Positions 37,637 through 48,809 of a stretch of DNA of 64,000 bases are shown here, piece after piece (position 1 is the first letter of the stretch; every line of letters starts with the position of its first letter). The DNA is from Clavelina lepadiformis (taxonomy: Eukaryota; Chordata; Ascidiacea; Aplousobranchia; Clavelinidae), in the NCBI RefSeq assembly GCF_947623445.1, contig NC_135246.1, positions 16,289,856 to 16,353,855 of the forward strand. The letters are read 5' to 3'. The notes under the pieces were generated by a model, which saw only the letters and a list, made by a program, of their open reading frames with translations, was not told where the DNA came from and searched no databases. The position numbers and the translations under genes were made by a program.

Positions 37637-40600
37637 ATACCTGGTGACTTACTACAGTAGATCTATATAAAGCAAAGATTATTCCGCTGAAGAACTTATA
37701 AAAGGCTACAAGCAAATTCCATTGAGACTACAAGTAGAATATTGCGACACCTTTGAAACCTAAGCCATCTTACAAATCAACCACATAATGACATGGTAGA
37801 GCAATTTATGGATTGCAAAACTTGCTTTAGAAAAATTTATCAAAAATCTCGGAGAAACTTGAACGTTGTACTATATACACACAATTAAGTAAACCTAATG
37901 CTTGAATGAGATTTACTTTATACGTAGAGAGCATTTGCTAACTTCAAAAGTTGCAACTATTGCAATATTTTAGGGTGATTGAAAGTAACGAACGCATTAA
38001 CATCGATTAATTTAGCACCTTTATGGAACTTGTAAGTTTGAAACCATTTTTGCACTTTGCGTTTACGTTTCTTAGAGCTGGCTGTTTAATTGATTCTCGA
38101 TTCTGTTAGACTTATAGTAGTCCGTAGTATCGTAGTATTCGTCCGTACTGTTGTAGTCCTTTTTCATAAAACAGCTACCGGTTTGAGCATTACAGGATGT
38201 GTATATTATACATGTAATTTTAATTTTTTGTTTGATGGTTTTAACTAAGACAGGCCAAAGGGATGAGTGGCATCACTAAAGTTTGAGCGTGATTTTATAA
38301 GACTATAAAACGTGCATAAGAAACAATACTGTTGTGCATGTCGGAAAATGCCTGTTGTCTTTGTTGAGATAGATTACATTAATCCATACACAGTATTGTT
38401 GATGCACAGCATTGTTGAAAATAAAAACAATTGCCATCAACTATGTATATATTTAATTTTTTTAACTGGAAAACAAATTGCCATAATATGTCCCATATAG
38501 ATCGATTTCACGCATGCCGTCATTCATAATTAAAAGAATTTGTGAGTGTTTTCTATTTTCAGGGAATGATATCCGACGGTTCGATCGATTTAAATCAAAT
38601 CAAGATTTGTTTTTATGCTCGCATTGAAAGAAAATAATCGCGCGGCATGAACAAAGCGCCCGACACACGAGCCAAAGCGGGAAATGGAACAGGGAACACG
38701 ATTTAAGTGATAAAATCGCTCAAACAAATAAATTCATGAATAAAGCATATGTAGATGGAGGCATTGTTTGTGTCCGGAAGGGATTTTATGGGATATTTTA
38801 AAGTAAATCTTCCGCGTTTTTGCTGTCTTATTTATACTCAAAATGTGTCACTATTTATACCATGGGTTTCATGGCGAAATTGTTGTTGACATATCTTCCA
38901 CGTGAATATATAAGAATGTGTAATAAGTATAAGACCATGTGTTCGAAACAATATATTGCATATGTTAAATAGACAAATACTGAAGTTTGTACACGTATTG
39001 ATACAATAGGCATTTTGCTGGATTTAATAGGTGAGATATACAGGATGATTAAAAATACAAAACGACATACAATATAAAAAATCCAGACAAACATGTTTTT
39101 ATGAGTAAACCGTTAAAGAACAATGTCAATCATGATTTCAATGACAGAGTGATTGAATGACTAAAATGCGTTTCTATATAGCTATGCAAATTAATGGATT
39201 ATAAGAAATAGATATAAGTTTGAATTTAAATAAAACCACCGTGTGTCCATTTTGAGCTGATATATCAGTGTACCGTATTGTACCCGGCTAAGCGCGTTAA
39301 AGCATTAATCTGATCGCATCTGGATATTAATGTATGCAGGAGTAGTCACCAGAAAAATTTTCAAACTGAACCTGAGTTAAAAAATTCCAATCAATATCTG
39401 AGATATTAATCGATATTATATAAGCAACAGCAAGACACCTTTTAAAAAAAATAGCCAAAAGTTTTCTTATCATCTATTCATCAGTTTGGATTGATATTAC
39501 AAGAACGTGATAATTTTTACTGTTTAATATCTTTGACAGTATACCTTTCCCCTTCCCACTACATTTCTTGAGCTTTTCTAAAAACTAATTCCACAAATAT
39601 TTGAGGCAAAATTATTGATTTCATGAAAGCAGGCACCAAAAGTCATTGTTATGGGCTTCCTTTCTGTGAAATTTAGTGTCGTAAATTTTTGTTTTTATGC
39701 TGTTTGCTTATTTTAACCTCGTGTTAGCAGTGACAGGAGAACACGGTTTTAAACAGTAATTAAAATTTTATGCTGCTCTTTTAGTAAAAACACCTGAGAA
39801 ATATCTTGAAAAAAATTGAATAATTGAACGTGCTTTTAATATTTAATGTTTGCAAAAGCGCCTAAATTATGTTAAAAGTAAAGCAAAGTTTACGTTTAAT
39901 GGCGCCGAAAGAGTTTCTATAATCCGCCACAGATATCCCCAAAAATACAGAGTCCCTCGTATATGACAAATATTTGGATTTTAAAGGCATCAATTTTAAG
40001 GTATAACAACAAAAGGTGAAATGTTTTCTAAACGTCTGGCTTAAAAAATTAAGAAGTTCCGACTAAGCTATTTACGCAACGCTTGATGCTTTTGTAATCA
40101 AAACGTCAATAATTTAGAAATATTCAACTAATGGTAAACATAGAGATTTATCAACTTCATCTCTGGAACACTTTATTGCCCTGTACCAGGTGTTTTGAGA
40201 AAAAGAGATTGCAGTGAAACAACCATCTTGAAATTATTGGAATGCTATTATAAAGTGATCTTCTATCAATACTCACAGCTTCTCAAGGGAGTTGATTTTT
40301 ATTAAAAGTTTTCATACGACAGCTATCGCATGGAAATGCAAATCTGTGACGTAAAAAAGTTCTTTTCTCTGCTAGGCTTCTGTGATGACGTCAAGCAATA
40401 AGCCTACGTGAAATAACTCACACGTCAGATTTTTCGCTCCGTCAAAAAGAGTAAATTTATAAAATGAAACGTGATTCGAGGAGACACATATCAGAGATAA
40501 AAGGTATTAGCTCATCAGCGAAACCGACAGATCTTTATTTGGTAAACAGGAGAAAAAGCCGGAAAGGAAAAGGGGAATTAATTTTCAAAATTAACAGCAG

Positions 40601-41365
40601 TGAAATGTCTCACAAGTGCTTAAACACAGTTTCGAAACCTTGCTCGCAACGCTTGTACAGCTGGTCAATACCTGCTGCTTGTCACGTGTTAAGCCGCACG
40701 GGGGTTGGGTATAACTCAATGACCCCTCACGACATGTTATCTAGAGCCACTTGATGGTTAACGAAAAACAAAGCATTTTTCCGGAGAAAAAATGGCTGTT
40801 ATACTGCCAACGTGAAGTTGTCATATTTAGTCATCATATAGTGTTCTCCATGATTATCTTTAGTCACTCGATCGTACATTATGTAGCCACAAAGAGTTGC
40901 TGAACTTTAAATGAATTAAGAAATTACATACACCAAAAATTTCCAAATATAATTAGGATTGCTTCCTCTTGTCACTAGTTGAGAATATAGTCCAGAAGCG
41001 CTTAGGCTATGCCCGGGAAAAAAGACTGCGCGTTGAGGCCGCCGAAATCCCGGTCTACGCTCCCTGGAATTAAATTAACACGGAGCAGCGTGTTTGCTTC
41101 CGCCAGAAAAGAGAAAAGAAAATCTTCCTATAAAAGATCAAGCGGGTCACGAAGTCAGTGTCACAACACGACCGACAACCTTCCTGTCATGTTGAAGCTG
41201 AAGAGAACAGGAAATTTTGTAGATAATGTTGTTAGATCAGAATAAAATATCGTTTAAAAGACTTGCTCCTGTGTCTTAAAGCAGCTTTATTTTCATGGCG
41301 CTTGTACTGACGTAAATTTTAAAGTTCAAACATTCATTTGACAAACGTGTTAATACCTGAGAAGT
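37637..41365. other. Gene-free stretch upstream of the GnRH gene
   Basis: No exon is recognised over 3.7 kb. Two ATG-led open frames (40464-40754 and 41009-41245, +) are basic, match nothing I know and are probably chance. A CRE palindrome lies at 40386-40393, with CRE half-sites close by (TGACGTAA near 40348, ACACGTCAG near 40420). The distal regulatory DNA of the GnRH gene may lie here. Confidence 0.5.
40386..40393. promoter_or_regulatory. CRE-like palindrome TGACGTCA upstream of GnRH gene
   Basis: A perfect CREB/ATF site about 1.2 kb upstream of the GnRH start codon, with a half-site about 40 bases to the left. It could respond to cAMP signalling, as in neuroendocrine genes generally, but the distance and lack of comparative data make this weak. 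Confidence 0.3.
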
Positions 41366-41375
41366 TATATAAAAG
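41366..41375 (+). promoter_or_regulatory. TATA box candidate for the GnRH gene
   Basis: TATATAAAAG matches the TATA-box consensus well. Transcription would start near 41395-41405, giving a 5' leader of about 200 bases before the ATG at 41607. No better TATA-like word is nearer, except a weaker TTATAAAG at about 41584. Confidence 0.5.
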
Positions 41376-41606
41376 CTGGAGAAATTTTTATAATATTCAA
41401 TTCAAGAAGTTGCTTGTGAGTTAATTGAATTCAATCTAGTCCTGAAACGAGGGCAAGAAAACTATGATAACCAAAAATTGGTAAACGCTAAACATAACCT
41501 GCCTTCTTCATTTTATTTAAGATTTAAAATTCCTCAAGCTACTTCATCTTTTATCAGCGTAGAAATAGATTGCCCACAACACTGTTATAAAGTGATATAG
41601 TTTAAA

Positions 41607-42251
41607 ATGAACGGCCTAACAGTTTTGTTGTTAAGTTGTACGCTCTCTTGTACCCTAAGTCTTCCGTTGAAGGACAAAGGAAACGACAACGACAACGACG
41701 TTGCGTTTTTGCTAGATTTGCTCAAAGGAGGTTTTCTGGACAACGCCAACTTAAACGATCAAATAGAAGACTCTTGGCCGGCTAAGGTAGATGAAGAAGC
41801 AAATAGTCAGAAAAACGATGCTGGCAAATTTCAAAATCTCGGATACGGACAAATCGGGAGCTACGGGTACCGCCCGGGAAGCAAGAATATTGACCAGCAA
41901 TGGCGAAACGACGAGAAAACGGAAGAGGAATACGCGGCAATGGATGGCGAAGATCACCAACTTTCAGACAACGACATTGCTGCTCTTCACAACTTCTACA
42001 AAGCAGTAGTTGGCGAAGATGCGGTTCAAAAACCTGTTCCGCGGCAGCACTGGAGCTACGGCATGCGGCCAGGTGGAAAACGGAGCATTCCTGATTTTGA
42101 CGGACACGCCATAAGCAAGCGGCAACACTGGAGCAAGGGTTATTCACCTGGAGGAAAACGAAGCTTTGGGAACACGGAGAGGGTTAAAAGATCAGGTGGA
42201 ATGAAGGAGGAAGTCTATCCTGTGGAACAGCCGAAGCCGAATAATAAATAA
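41607..42251 (+). CDS. Gonadotropin-releasing hormone (GnRH) precursor
   Basis: A single-exon prepropeptide of 214 residues, secreted from neurons; products would act on GnRH receptors. A hydrophobic signal peptide covers about residues 1-18 (LTVLLLSCTLSCTLS). Two complete decapeptides follow. Residues 147-156 read QHWSYGMRPG, preceded by Arg and followed by GKR. Residues 173-182 read QHWSKGYSPG, preceded by KR and followed by GKR. Gln would become pyroglutamate, and the Gly after each peptide would donate the amide. A third, decayed copy at 82-91 (QIGSYGYRPG, followed by SK) lacks His-Trp, a dibasic site and the amidation Gly. From memory, Ciona gnrh1 also encodes three GnRHs, ending with the same QHWSKGYSPG (tGnRH-6), so this is probably its orthologue. 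Start choice: first ATG, directly before the signal peptide. Confidence 0.95.
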   Translation: MNGLTVLLLSCTLSCTLSLPLKDKGNDNDNDVAFLLDLLKGGFLDNANLNDQIEDSWPAKVDEEANSQKNDAGKFQNLGYGQIGSYGYRPGSKNIDQQWRNDEKTEEEYAAMDGEDHQLSDNDIAALHNFYKAVVGEDAVQKPVPRQHWSYGMRPGGKRSIPDFDGHAISKRQHWSKGYSPGGKRSFGNTERVKRSGGMKEEVYPVEQPKPNNK

Positions 42252-42257
42252 AATAAA
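42243..42257 (+). terminator. Overlapping AATAAA polyadenylation signals at the GnRH stop
   Basis: Three overlapping AATAAA words cover the stop codon (TAA at 42249-42251). If used, the 3' untranslated region would be only some 20 bases. Another AATAAA near 42381 could serve instead. Confidence 0.55.
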
Positions 42258-43443
42258 ACTGTGGCTTGACGGGGTTTCTACTCTATCTTAACGCGCCATT
42301 GTGAACATGACCGTGTATTAAAACCTATTTAAGCACCTTCGTCGTCTCTAAGTTTTGTTTTGTAGTTACCGAAGATAAACGAATAAATTATTGCATAAAT
42401 TTACGAGTTTTCTCGGCTGTAAAGTTTGAAAAACTTGAGGCCACCATTGTTAGGTTGATAACTGCTTTAGGAAAATATAGGGCAACGGTTATGATGGAAC
42501 AACCCTACCATTATAATCAACAAAAAGAACACTTTTCGCTAAAAGTACAACCAAAGAAAGACCTTTGCAGTGTACATGAATCATTCTTAGTGAAAGGGTG
42601 TTTAATCTAATTCGGTTACATAAATATATAATTAGTGCATTAAAATAATATTATATTACACCAAACACCGATTTCGTTCACTGAGATTTCTCAAGTTAGA
42701 AGGAATTTAATCTTGTTATGTATTTAGTTCAAAATTTTCTTTTCTATGAACAACGCATTAACAATAAATAAAAAAGGACGTCGGAGTAACACGTATAAAA
42801 AAGTCTATATTGAAGAGGACACTTATTCACTAGTTTTAGAAGAAATAAAATATGCAAATCCCATGTCTAAGAATATTTATTAACGTTACACATATTATTG
42901 TACCAACACCAATTTTCCGGTGCTTCGACGATCCCCTGCTACAAATAAGTTTATCAACATTTGTCGCTACAGTCAACAACATTGGGCAGGCCTAATTGTA
43001 GATATTTTCGTCGCCATCGGTAATCTCTTTACGGGCAACCTCGGTAGTCTGTACTTTAGTTTAATGAATATGACATGAATAATAAATGGACCCGTTTGTC
43101 TTTATGCGTTGTAACAAAGTTAGGCATGATTATTATCCAATCGTTAGAACAACCGTTTTGGGTGCAATTTCATGAAATTTTAATCCATCTATGTTTAGTA
43201 GCGTTACCAGTTTAAAAATGCCATTTGGTAATAATTGGCTTCTATTATGGCCGAATTTAAGACCCACAGAAAAAAAGAAATTTGATACAAAAATTACAAA
43301 TAAACGCTATAGAAGTTGCTAGTGTTATCGATCGACTTACAAACATTTGTGTCCGTGTTCAGACATTTTTAAAGGTAATTCGGATTGTTGCTGCGTGGAT
43401 TATCTTTAGGGATACTTTAAAAATCTTTAAGCAAAGCATTTAA
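42258..43443. other. Intergenic between GnRH gene and piggyBac-type element
   Basis: A/T-rich, with no exon or RNA gene recognised. It ends at the TTAA target site (43440-43443) of the adjacent transposon. Confidence 0.55.
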
Positions 43444-43634
43444 CACTAGAACGACGGTGGTTGTCATTTTGACACCTTTTGAAAAATAAAGTTGTAGCCT
43501 ACTAACCCAAAGTCGTTTTACAGTAGAAACGCTTTTTTTGTGACTTTTACTGCTTTAATGAGCTTAATGCAGGGCTGTAACCATTTTTTGTTTCAAGTAC
43601 AAGAAGTGCCCTAATCTGTGTTGTTTACCTAGAA

Positions 43635-44139
43635 CAGTGGTTCCCAAACTTTATCTACTCGCGTACCATTTTTTTGGTTCATGCAGCGTTCTCGTACCAC
43701 CTACATTGTAGGTGGTCCGACAAAACTCCAGAATTCAAAAATAAAAAATGATAGGCAAAATGTTTACTAAAGGCTCGTGAATATTAAACAAAAATTAGTC
43801 TAACTTTTACCGCCCTCGCTACAGTGCTACAACATAACTAACGTATTACAAAAACTGACTTCAAGGATTTGCTACGTAGTAATTAATGACGTTCTATTTC
43901 GTCACAAAGAAACCCTGTTTTACAATCCAATGCGTCAATACCTTAAGGAATTAGTATTCAGTAGGGAATATAGCATGAAATTTCACGCTCTACCTAATTT
44001 ATTTGAATTAAAATAATGCCGACGACAATAAAAGATCTTTTGTGATCGTTTGGTGTGAACTTGATAAGTTGCTCGCGTACCACCTGGAAGACCTTCGTGT
44101 ACCACTAGTGGTACGCTTACCATAGTTTGGGAACCACTG
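43635..44139. mobile_element. Non-autonomous hAT-type element nested in the piggyBac-type element
   Basis: Terminal inverted repeats begin CAGTGGTTCCCAAACT (left) and end AGTTTGGGAACCACTG (right). The flanking 8-mers are ACCTAGAA (43627-43634) and ACCTGGAA (44140-44147): an 8-bp target duplication with one change, as expected for hAT elements. Joining the flanks restores the host element's subterminal repeat, so this insertion came second. At 505 bp it has no transposase. Confidence 0.88.
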
Positions 44140-44498
44140 ACCTGGAACGACGGAAGGTGACATTTTGACACCCTGTTGTACGATGCACAAACAGGTCCCA
44201 CCAAAGCTATGAATCTCAAATATTTTTGTGATATAACAATCTAAAACTCCTCGTCTGTGATACATGCATCGTTTCATCATGAAAGATCAATTGTCTCCAC
44301 ATTCTTGCTTCCCACGGCCGCTTTTGTTGCGTACATGAAGCGTAGGCTTACTGTACATTTTCCTGGCGCAAAATCCGCAACTGCAGTGAATTTCTCACGT
44401 AGTATGCATTCGGCTGCAAACGAGCTATAGATGGAATTTGTAGTGAATAGTGCAGTTTTTGTTCACTGCATCTGCAGACGAGGTAGTTTGGCCGACTT

Positions 44499-44816
44499 GT
44501 GCAGTTTTTATTTGGGTATTTTCTTTTCTTTCTCTGGGTCCTGTATAAGGAAATCAATCATATAAAACGTCCAAGGCGGATATTTCTGCAAAACTTGGCG
44601 GAAGAACTTGGGATGCTCTCTGTAAAAAGTTTCTCAATGCCTCGCTCTATAGAAGAAGCAGCTGCTAGTGGAGATCAACAACCACCAACACGAAACTGCA
44701 AAGTCAGAGACCATTGCAAAAAGAACCGATCTGTTAGCAGATGCCAGAAATGTGATAACTCTCTATGTGGAAAATGCACTGTCAGTATACAGCGTGTGTG
44801 CAAAGGCTGCAAATGA
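44499..44816 (+). pseudogene. piggyBac-type transposase C-terminal remnant
   Basis: The open segment includes VLYKEINHIKRPRRIFLQNL and AEELGM, matching the C-terminal region of piggyBac/PGBD transposases. It ends in a cysteine-rich motif (CQKCDNSLCGKC, then CKGCK) like their terminal zinc-binding domain. The catalytic DDE core is absent; the room upstream is taken by the hAT element and unreadable sequence. Confidence 0.75.
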
Positions 44817-44995
44817 AGTATACTCGCGCATTTTGGCATTATATGTCACTTGTTTGTGATGTTTGACTTGTTTGTGTTGTTATGTTAAATAAAAACGTAA
44901 ACAAAACAGACTTTTGGACTCTAAAGTACATAGGTGTCAAAATGACACCCTCCGTTGTTCTAGGTAAATCAAAATTTCAGTCTTTCTAGTGTTAA

Positions 44996-45635
44996 CAAGC
45001 ATTAGGCTAAGCTACACTGTTGTTTGTGGGTTTTTAACAGTATTTGTAAAGAATCCAAGTTTAGTGACTGTTTGCGATTGCGACTCAGTATATAAGATCC
45101 GATTCAATTTGCAGATTCCGATTCATTCACTTATAGAAGAAGATCAAATTATACCATTTGCTTATAGCTGGCCAACGTCTGAAATTGGAAAGTTTGATGA
45201 TTAAATTAATTTTTATATAACTATATAATTCTGCAACCAGATAATTGTATTTGTGCAGCAAGCTGATATACCGCATTACGCCACATCACGCCGCATCACC
45301 ACTGCACAGTGTGAAAAATTTGAACATCAAATAAAGCCAAAATAAAGTGGCTGTGAGATTATATTAAAATGAGTTAAATTAAATTCTAAATTGTATAACT
45401 TTGATATAAATAACCTAAGAAAAAAACGTACTTCATCTTTGAAACAACCTTATATTTCCACTGTTTCAAACACATAAACCAAACAATTACAAACGAAATG
45501 AGAAGCAAGCAAGAAGTTATAAACAACGCGACATGCATCTACATAATTGCATAAAACACTGTGATTGTTTTGCTTTCTTATGTACATAAAATCACGTCAT
45601 GATCTACGTCTTATAATCGACCAATTTATGCGTGC
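44996..45635. other. Intergenic stretch
   Basis: An open segment ending at 45204 (+) follows a possible acceptor (TTTGCAG before 45115) but has no partner exon I can find. No other feature is recognised. Confidence 0.45.
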
Positions 45636-46864
45636 TTAAGCTCCCAGGAGATCTTCAAGCTCCATTCGGAGGCCTTCCATCTCCTCGAATATGCCTTCCA
45701 TCCACTCCGGTTGCTCCCATGCAAAAGAGTTCAGGTGATGAATGGAATCGCTCATGTTTCCTCCGTCTTGGAGAAGTGCTTCATCAAAGATAGAAACGCA
45801 TAAAACATTAAAGAAACGGTAAAGTATGAAATAAAACGACAAAAATAAATATTTTCCAATAAAATTTCAGATCGTATTCATCATTCAGAATGCTTTCGAA
45901 TCTTTAGATTCCAAAATTATCGATCTTAACATCCCTACAGCACTAAAAGTTTTACCTCTGTGAATAGGCCACATGTCAATCCTGTCAGGATACATGTTGT
46001 TCAGCTTCTTAAGCTGCCTTCGTAGTTTCAACAAGTAATTATAATGTTCTTCCAATAAAATAGCCAATCCTTTTTCCACCTTAATAGAAGAATGAAGGCT
46101 TTATGGAAGAAGAACCCGACAACAACAGTGGATACATTTGAAACGCAAGCATGGTTTTAGCAAAGAGTGGACAGCATAAACCTGTCTTACTCTATCAAAC
46201 TTCCAATAGCCATGCAGCAATTTACAAGAAAGGAGACAAAATGTCTTTTTCGGAACTAACCACATTCATTTTAAAAGCGATGATTCCTTCGTGACGGTCA
46301 TGGGTGCTCTTGTCCTTTGGTGTGGGTAAGGAATACCATCGGTTTGGGGGTTTATGACCCATCATACTATTATCTTCTAACTCGCTGTCCACGCTTGCCT
46401 AACGTTAAAAAGGCAACATTAGGGGCCCGCAAGCAAGCGGTAATCAACTAACTTTATATTCGAACGGTTTCAGTGCTTCAGACCACCTAAATGGATATTG
46501 ATGTGCCAAGAAGCTGTTAGATGTAAGTTCTTTGTCAACACTTTCCTGCCAGCAATTAAAGGAAGGTGTTTATCGATTACATAAAGACAAACTGATAATC
46601 TGTTCTACAACCAGAATCAACCTACATTTATTTACATGTTGCTTTGTTAATAAACTAATAGGTTTTTAATACATTAACCAGCGCGATGGCCCACATAAAT
46701 AACACTAAATTTCTAAAATTGTAATCGTCCTTTTTTACCGTTACTTGATCCAAATAATCTTCCATGGTTATATACTGGGCTTGAATTTCATCTTCATGAA
46801 GAGAGTAAGTTGTTTCCAGAACAGAGAGGCCACACAGAAGGCACAAAATTAACTTTGCTTTCAT
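45636..46864 (-). CDS. Small secreted protein, unknown family, four exons
   Basis: Exons on the minus strand: 46864-46745, 46398-46261, 46079-45956, 45778-45636. Phases 0, 0 and 1 match at each junction and total 175 codons with the stop (174 residues). The N-terminus MKAKLILCLLCGLSVLETTY is a clear signal peptide. The mature part has no cysteine. It contains an acidic segment (MEDYLDQ, SVDSELEDNS), a central block NRWYSLPTPKDKSTHDRHEG, a helical stretch EEHYNYLLKLRRQLKKLNNM and an acidic, Trp-containing tail (WEQPEWMEGIFEEMEG). The helices suggest a helical cytokine or extracellular coiled coil, but I recognise no family. The initiator Met is the first codon of the signal peptide. Confidence 0.72.
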
Positions 46865-48809
46865 TTTTTTTATAGTCTAGTCCAAGTAACACATATATTC
46901 TGCACTGCTGGAACAGATTTGATTTATTTGAAGGAAAACTTATACTTATCTTTCAATTTTTTGAATAAATGAATTTATACAGAGAGTGTTTATGGCTGAA
47001 AGCACCGTTCACTTGACTTATTTTTCTGTCAGACCGAACAAGCAAAACAACCTTCCCATTAAAACTTTCTGCTCCTGTTGTGGTTGGTTTGTCAAAGTGA
47101 GTTTCGCAGAACAGACAATGGACTTTTATTCTGAGTTAGTCATTGCATTGGGTAGGGCTGAAACCTGCCAAACATTGCGGTGAGAACAAAAAGACTTGGG
47201 ATTATGAAGTGTTGATGTCATACGCTCGAGTGTTTATGCATCCCTTTGATTTAATGTAGTGGAGTATCTTGCAAGTCTAAACTGGTTTGAACTGGCTCCG
47301 AAATTTGAACGAAAAGTGGTGCTTGACTCATGAAAGGTTACGTTAGTTCAATATTTTCTTTAGGTGTGCCCTCATGATAAAGACGAGGAACTATCGGGAA
47401 ATTTACACAAACGACTTATCACTTAGCCTATCAGCAATTACACTAACCCTTCTAGACAAACTGAAAGTGAAAACATAACAATGAATTAATATCCTGGCTT
47501 TAAGTAACTCTTAACATAGTCTAGTTCTTAAGGCTTCCTTGCAAGAAACTTCCACGGTCAGATAAACAGAAACACCCCTGGCTGGCCAAAAAAGTAAGCC
47601 ACAGCAACACACGATGTTATACCGCAATACGCTATAAGCACAACGAGTAACGTCAAGCATAATAAACAGACTTTATTATGCGGATTTGAGCGAATAGACA
47701 ACCGACAAACTCAACATACAAGACACTTGAGAAAACGAAAAAGAACGAAACACAGCTTTATGGAGCAATCTTTGCAACGTTCGACTTGACAAATTAATGT
47801 AGACCCAGTTCACAGTTTATAGGTGGGTAACAAATTTAGACTGAAGTTCCAGTCAGAAAACGGTACTGTACTATGTTTACAAGAATTAACATCAGACACA
47901 GCACCTTTAAGACGTAATACTATTAGAATTGCTGTTATGAAGGGTAATAGGGTGTTAGTAATTTAAAAATTAAATTCTAAAAATGGCGCCTTTTGAGTAG
48001 GATGGCAAAACGAAAGCGTCACACCAAGCTTTGTAAAATAGGAACGACGGGTGACGGTAAAATTGCCACGTACGACGAGGTCCAAACGGCCTATAATTTC
48101 GTGATAAACAAAAAAAGGAATATTTTTCAACCGTTAAGATTCATTGCAAAATTCTAAAAACTTCATATTGATTAAGGTAGTAGTTCTTTGTTGTTATGGA
48201 CAAAGTGCAGCCGTCTTATCGGCAAAAAATAAAATACATTGTGATACATATTGTTACCAAATAAATCATGACTTATGGTACGGGACATCATCACAAGCAA
48301 GTTCTTAATACTTCGTCACAAACGGGAGGTATGACAGTGATAATAACACCAAGCTACGTCAGCTAATTAAATCAAGTTTAATCGTGACGTAATATGACGG
48401 CAAGGGCGCTATACAAATTAGGGACCGACACGTATCACATGTTCCTGTAATCAGTTGGTGACATTACAATAGAAAAATGAAGACATTGGTCCAACAGGAA
48501 TCGAGAGTTTGTCAAATTATTTTGTAGGACAAGCGACAATATTTTCATTGGCACTGTATCGATTATGTCAAAGAAGCAATAACTTTGTGTCATACTCATT
48601 GAAGCGTAATAAAAAATATATTGCTGTATATTGATTGATACGACAGCCGTGTCGTATTCCATTATAATTTTGATATAGCCACATCCCGTCAAAGAATACA
48701 AACCAGTGACAATTTTTCACCCGGCGTCTAGGACCGTACGACGTGATAACACTGCATTTTGTGAAATAGCTGCATTTTATAAAGTTTTTTCTTTCGCGGG
48801 GTCACCATT
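46865..48809. other. Intergenic between secreted-protein gene and CLASP
   Basis: No exon is recognised. It holds the 5' flank of the secreted-protein gene and the 3' flank of CLASP. The sequence is A/T-rich and lacks obvious repeats. Confidence 0.55.

Larger units (their letters stand above)
43444..44991 (+). mobile_element. Decayed piggyBac-type transposon (1.55 kb)
   Basis: Flanked by TTAA on both sides (43440-43443 and 44992-44995), the piggyBac target duplication. The ends are inverted: CACTAGAACGAC on the left and, read on the other strand, CACTAGAAAGAC on the right. Subterminal words TAGAAC(G/A)ACGG followed by GTCATTTTGACACC occur near both ends and once internally. The inside holds a C-terminal transposase remnant and a nested hAT-type insertion. 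Too short and broken to move by itself. Confidence 0.88.

Noticed and set aside
40464-41245. Two basic ATG-led open frames (40464-40754 and 41009-41245)
   Set aside because: Composition is Lys/Ser/Arg-rich without a motif, splice partners or signal peptide; they lie in likely regulatory DNA of the GnRH gene.
41782-42147. 121-codon antisense frame in the GnRH gene
   Set aside because: It is the opposite-strand shadow of the GnRH coding sequence, which has clear peptide and processing signals.
44989-45204. Open segment next to the right end of the piggyBac-type element
   Set aside because: It starts within the element's end and target site, and no partner exon or family was found; not strong enough to annotate.
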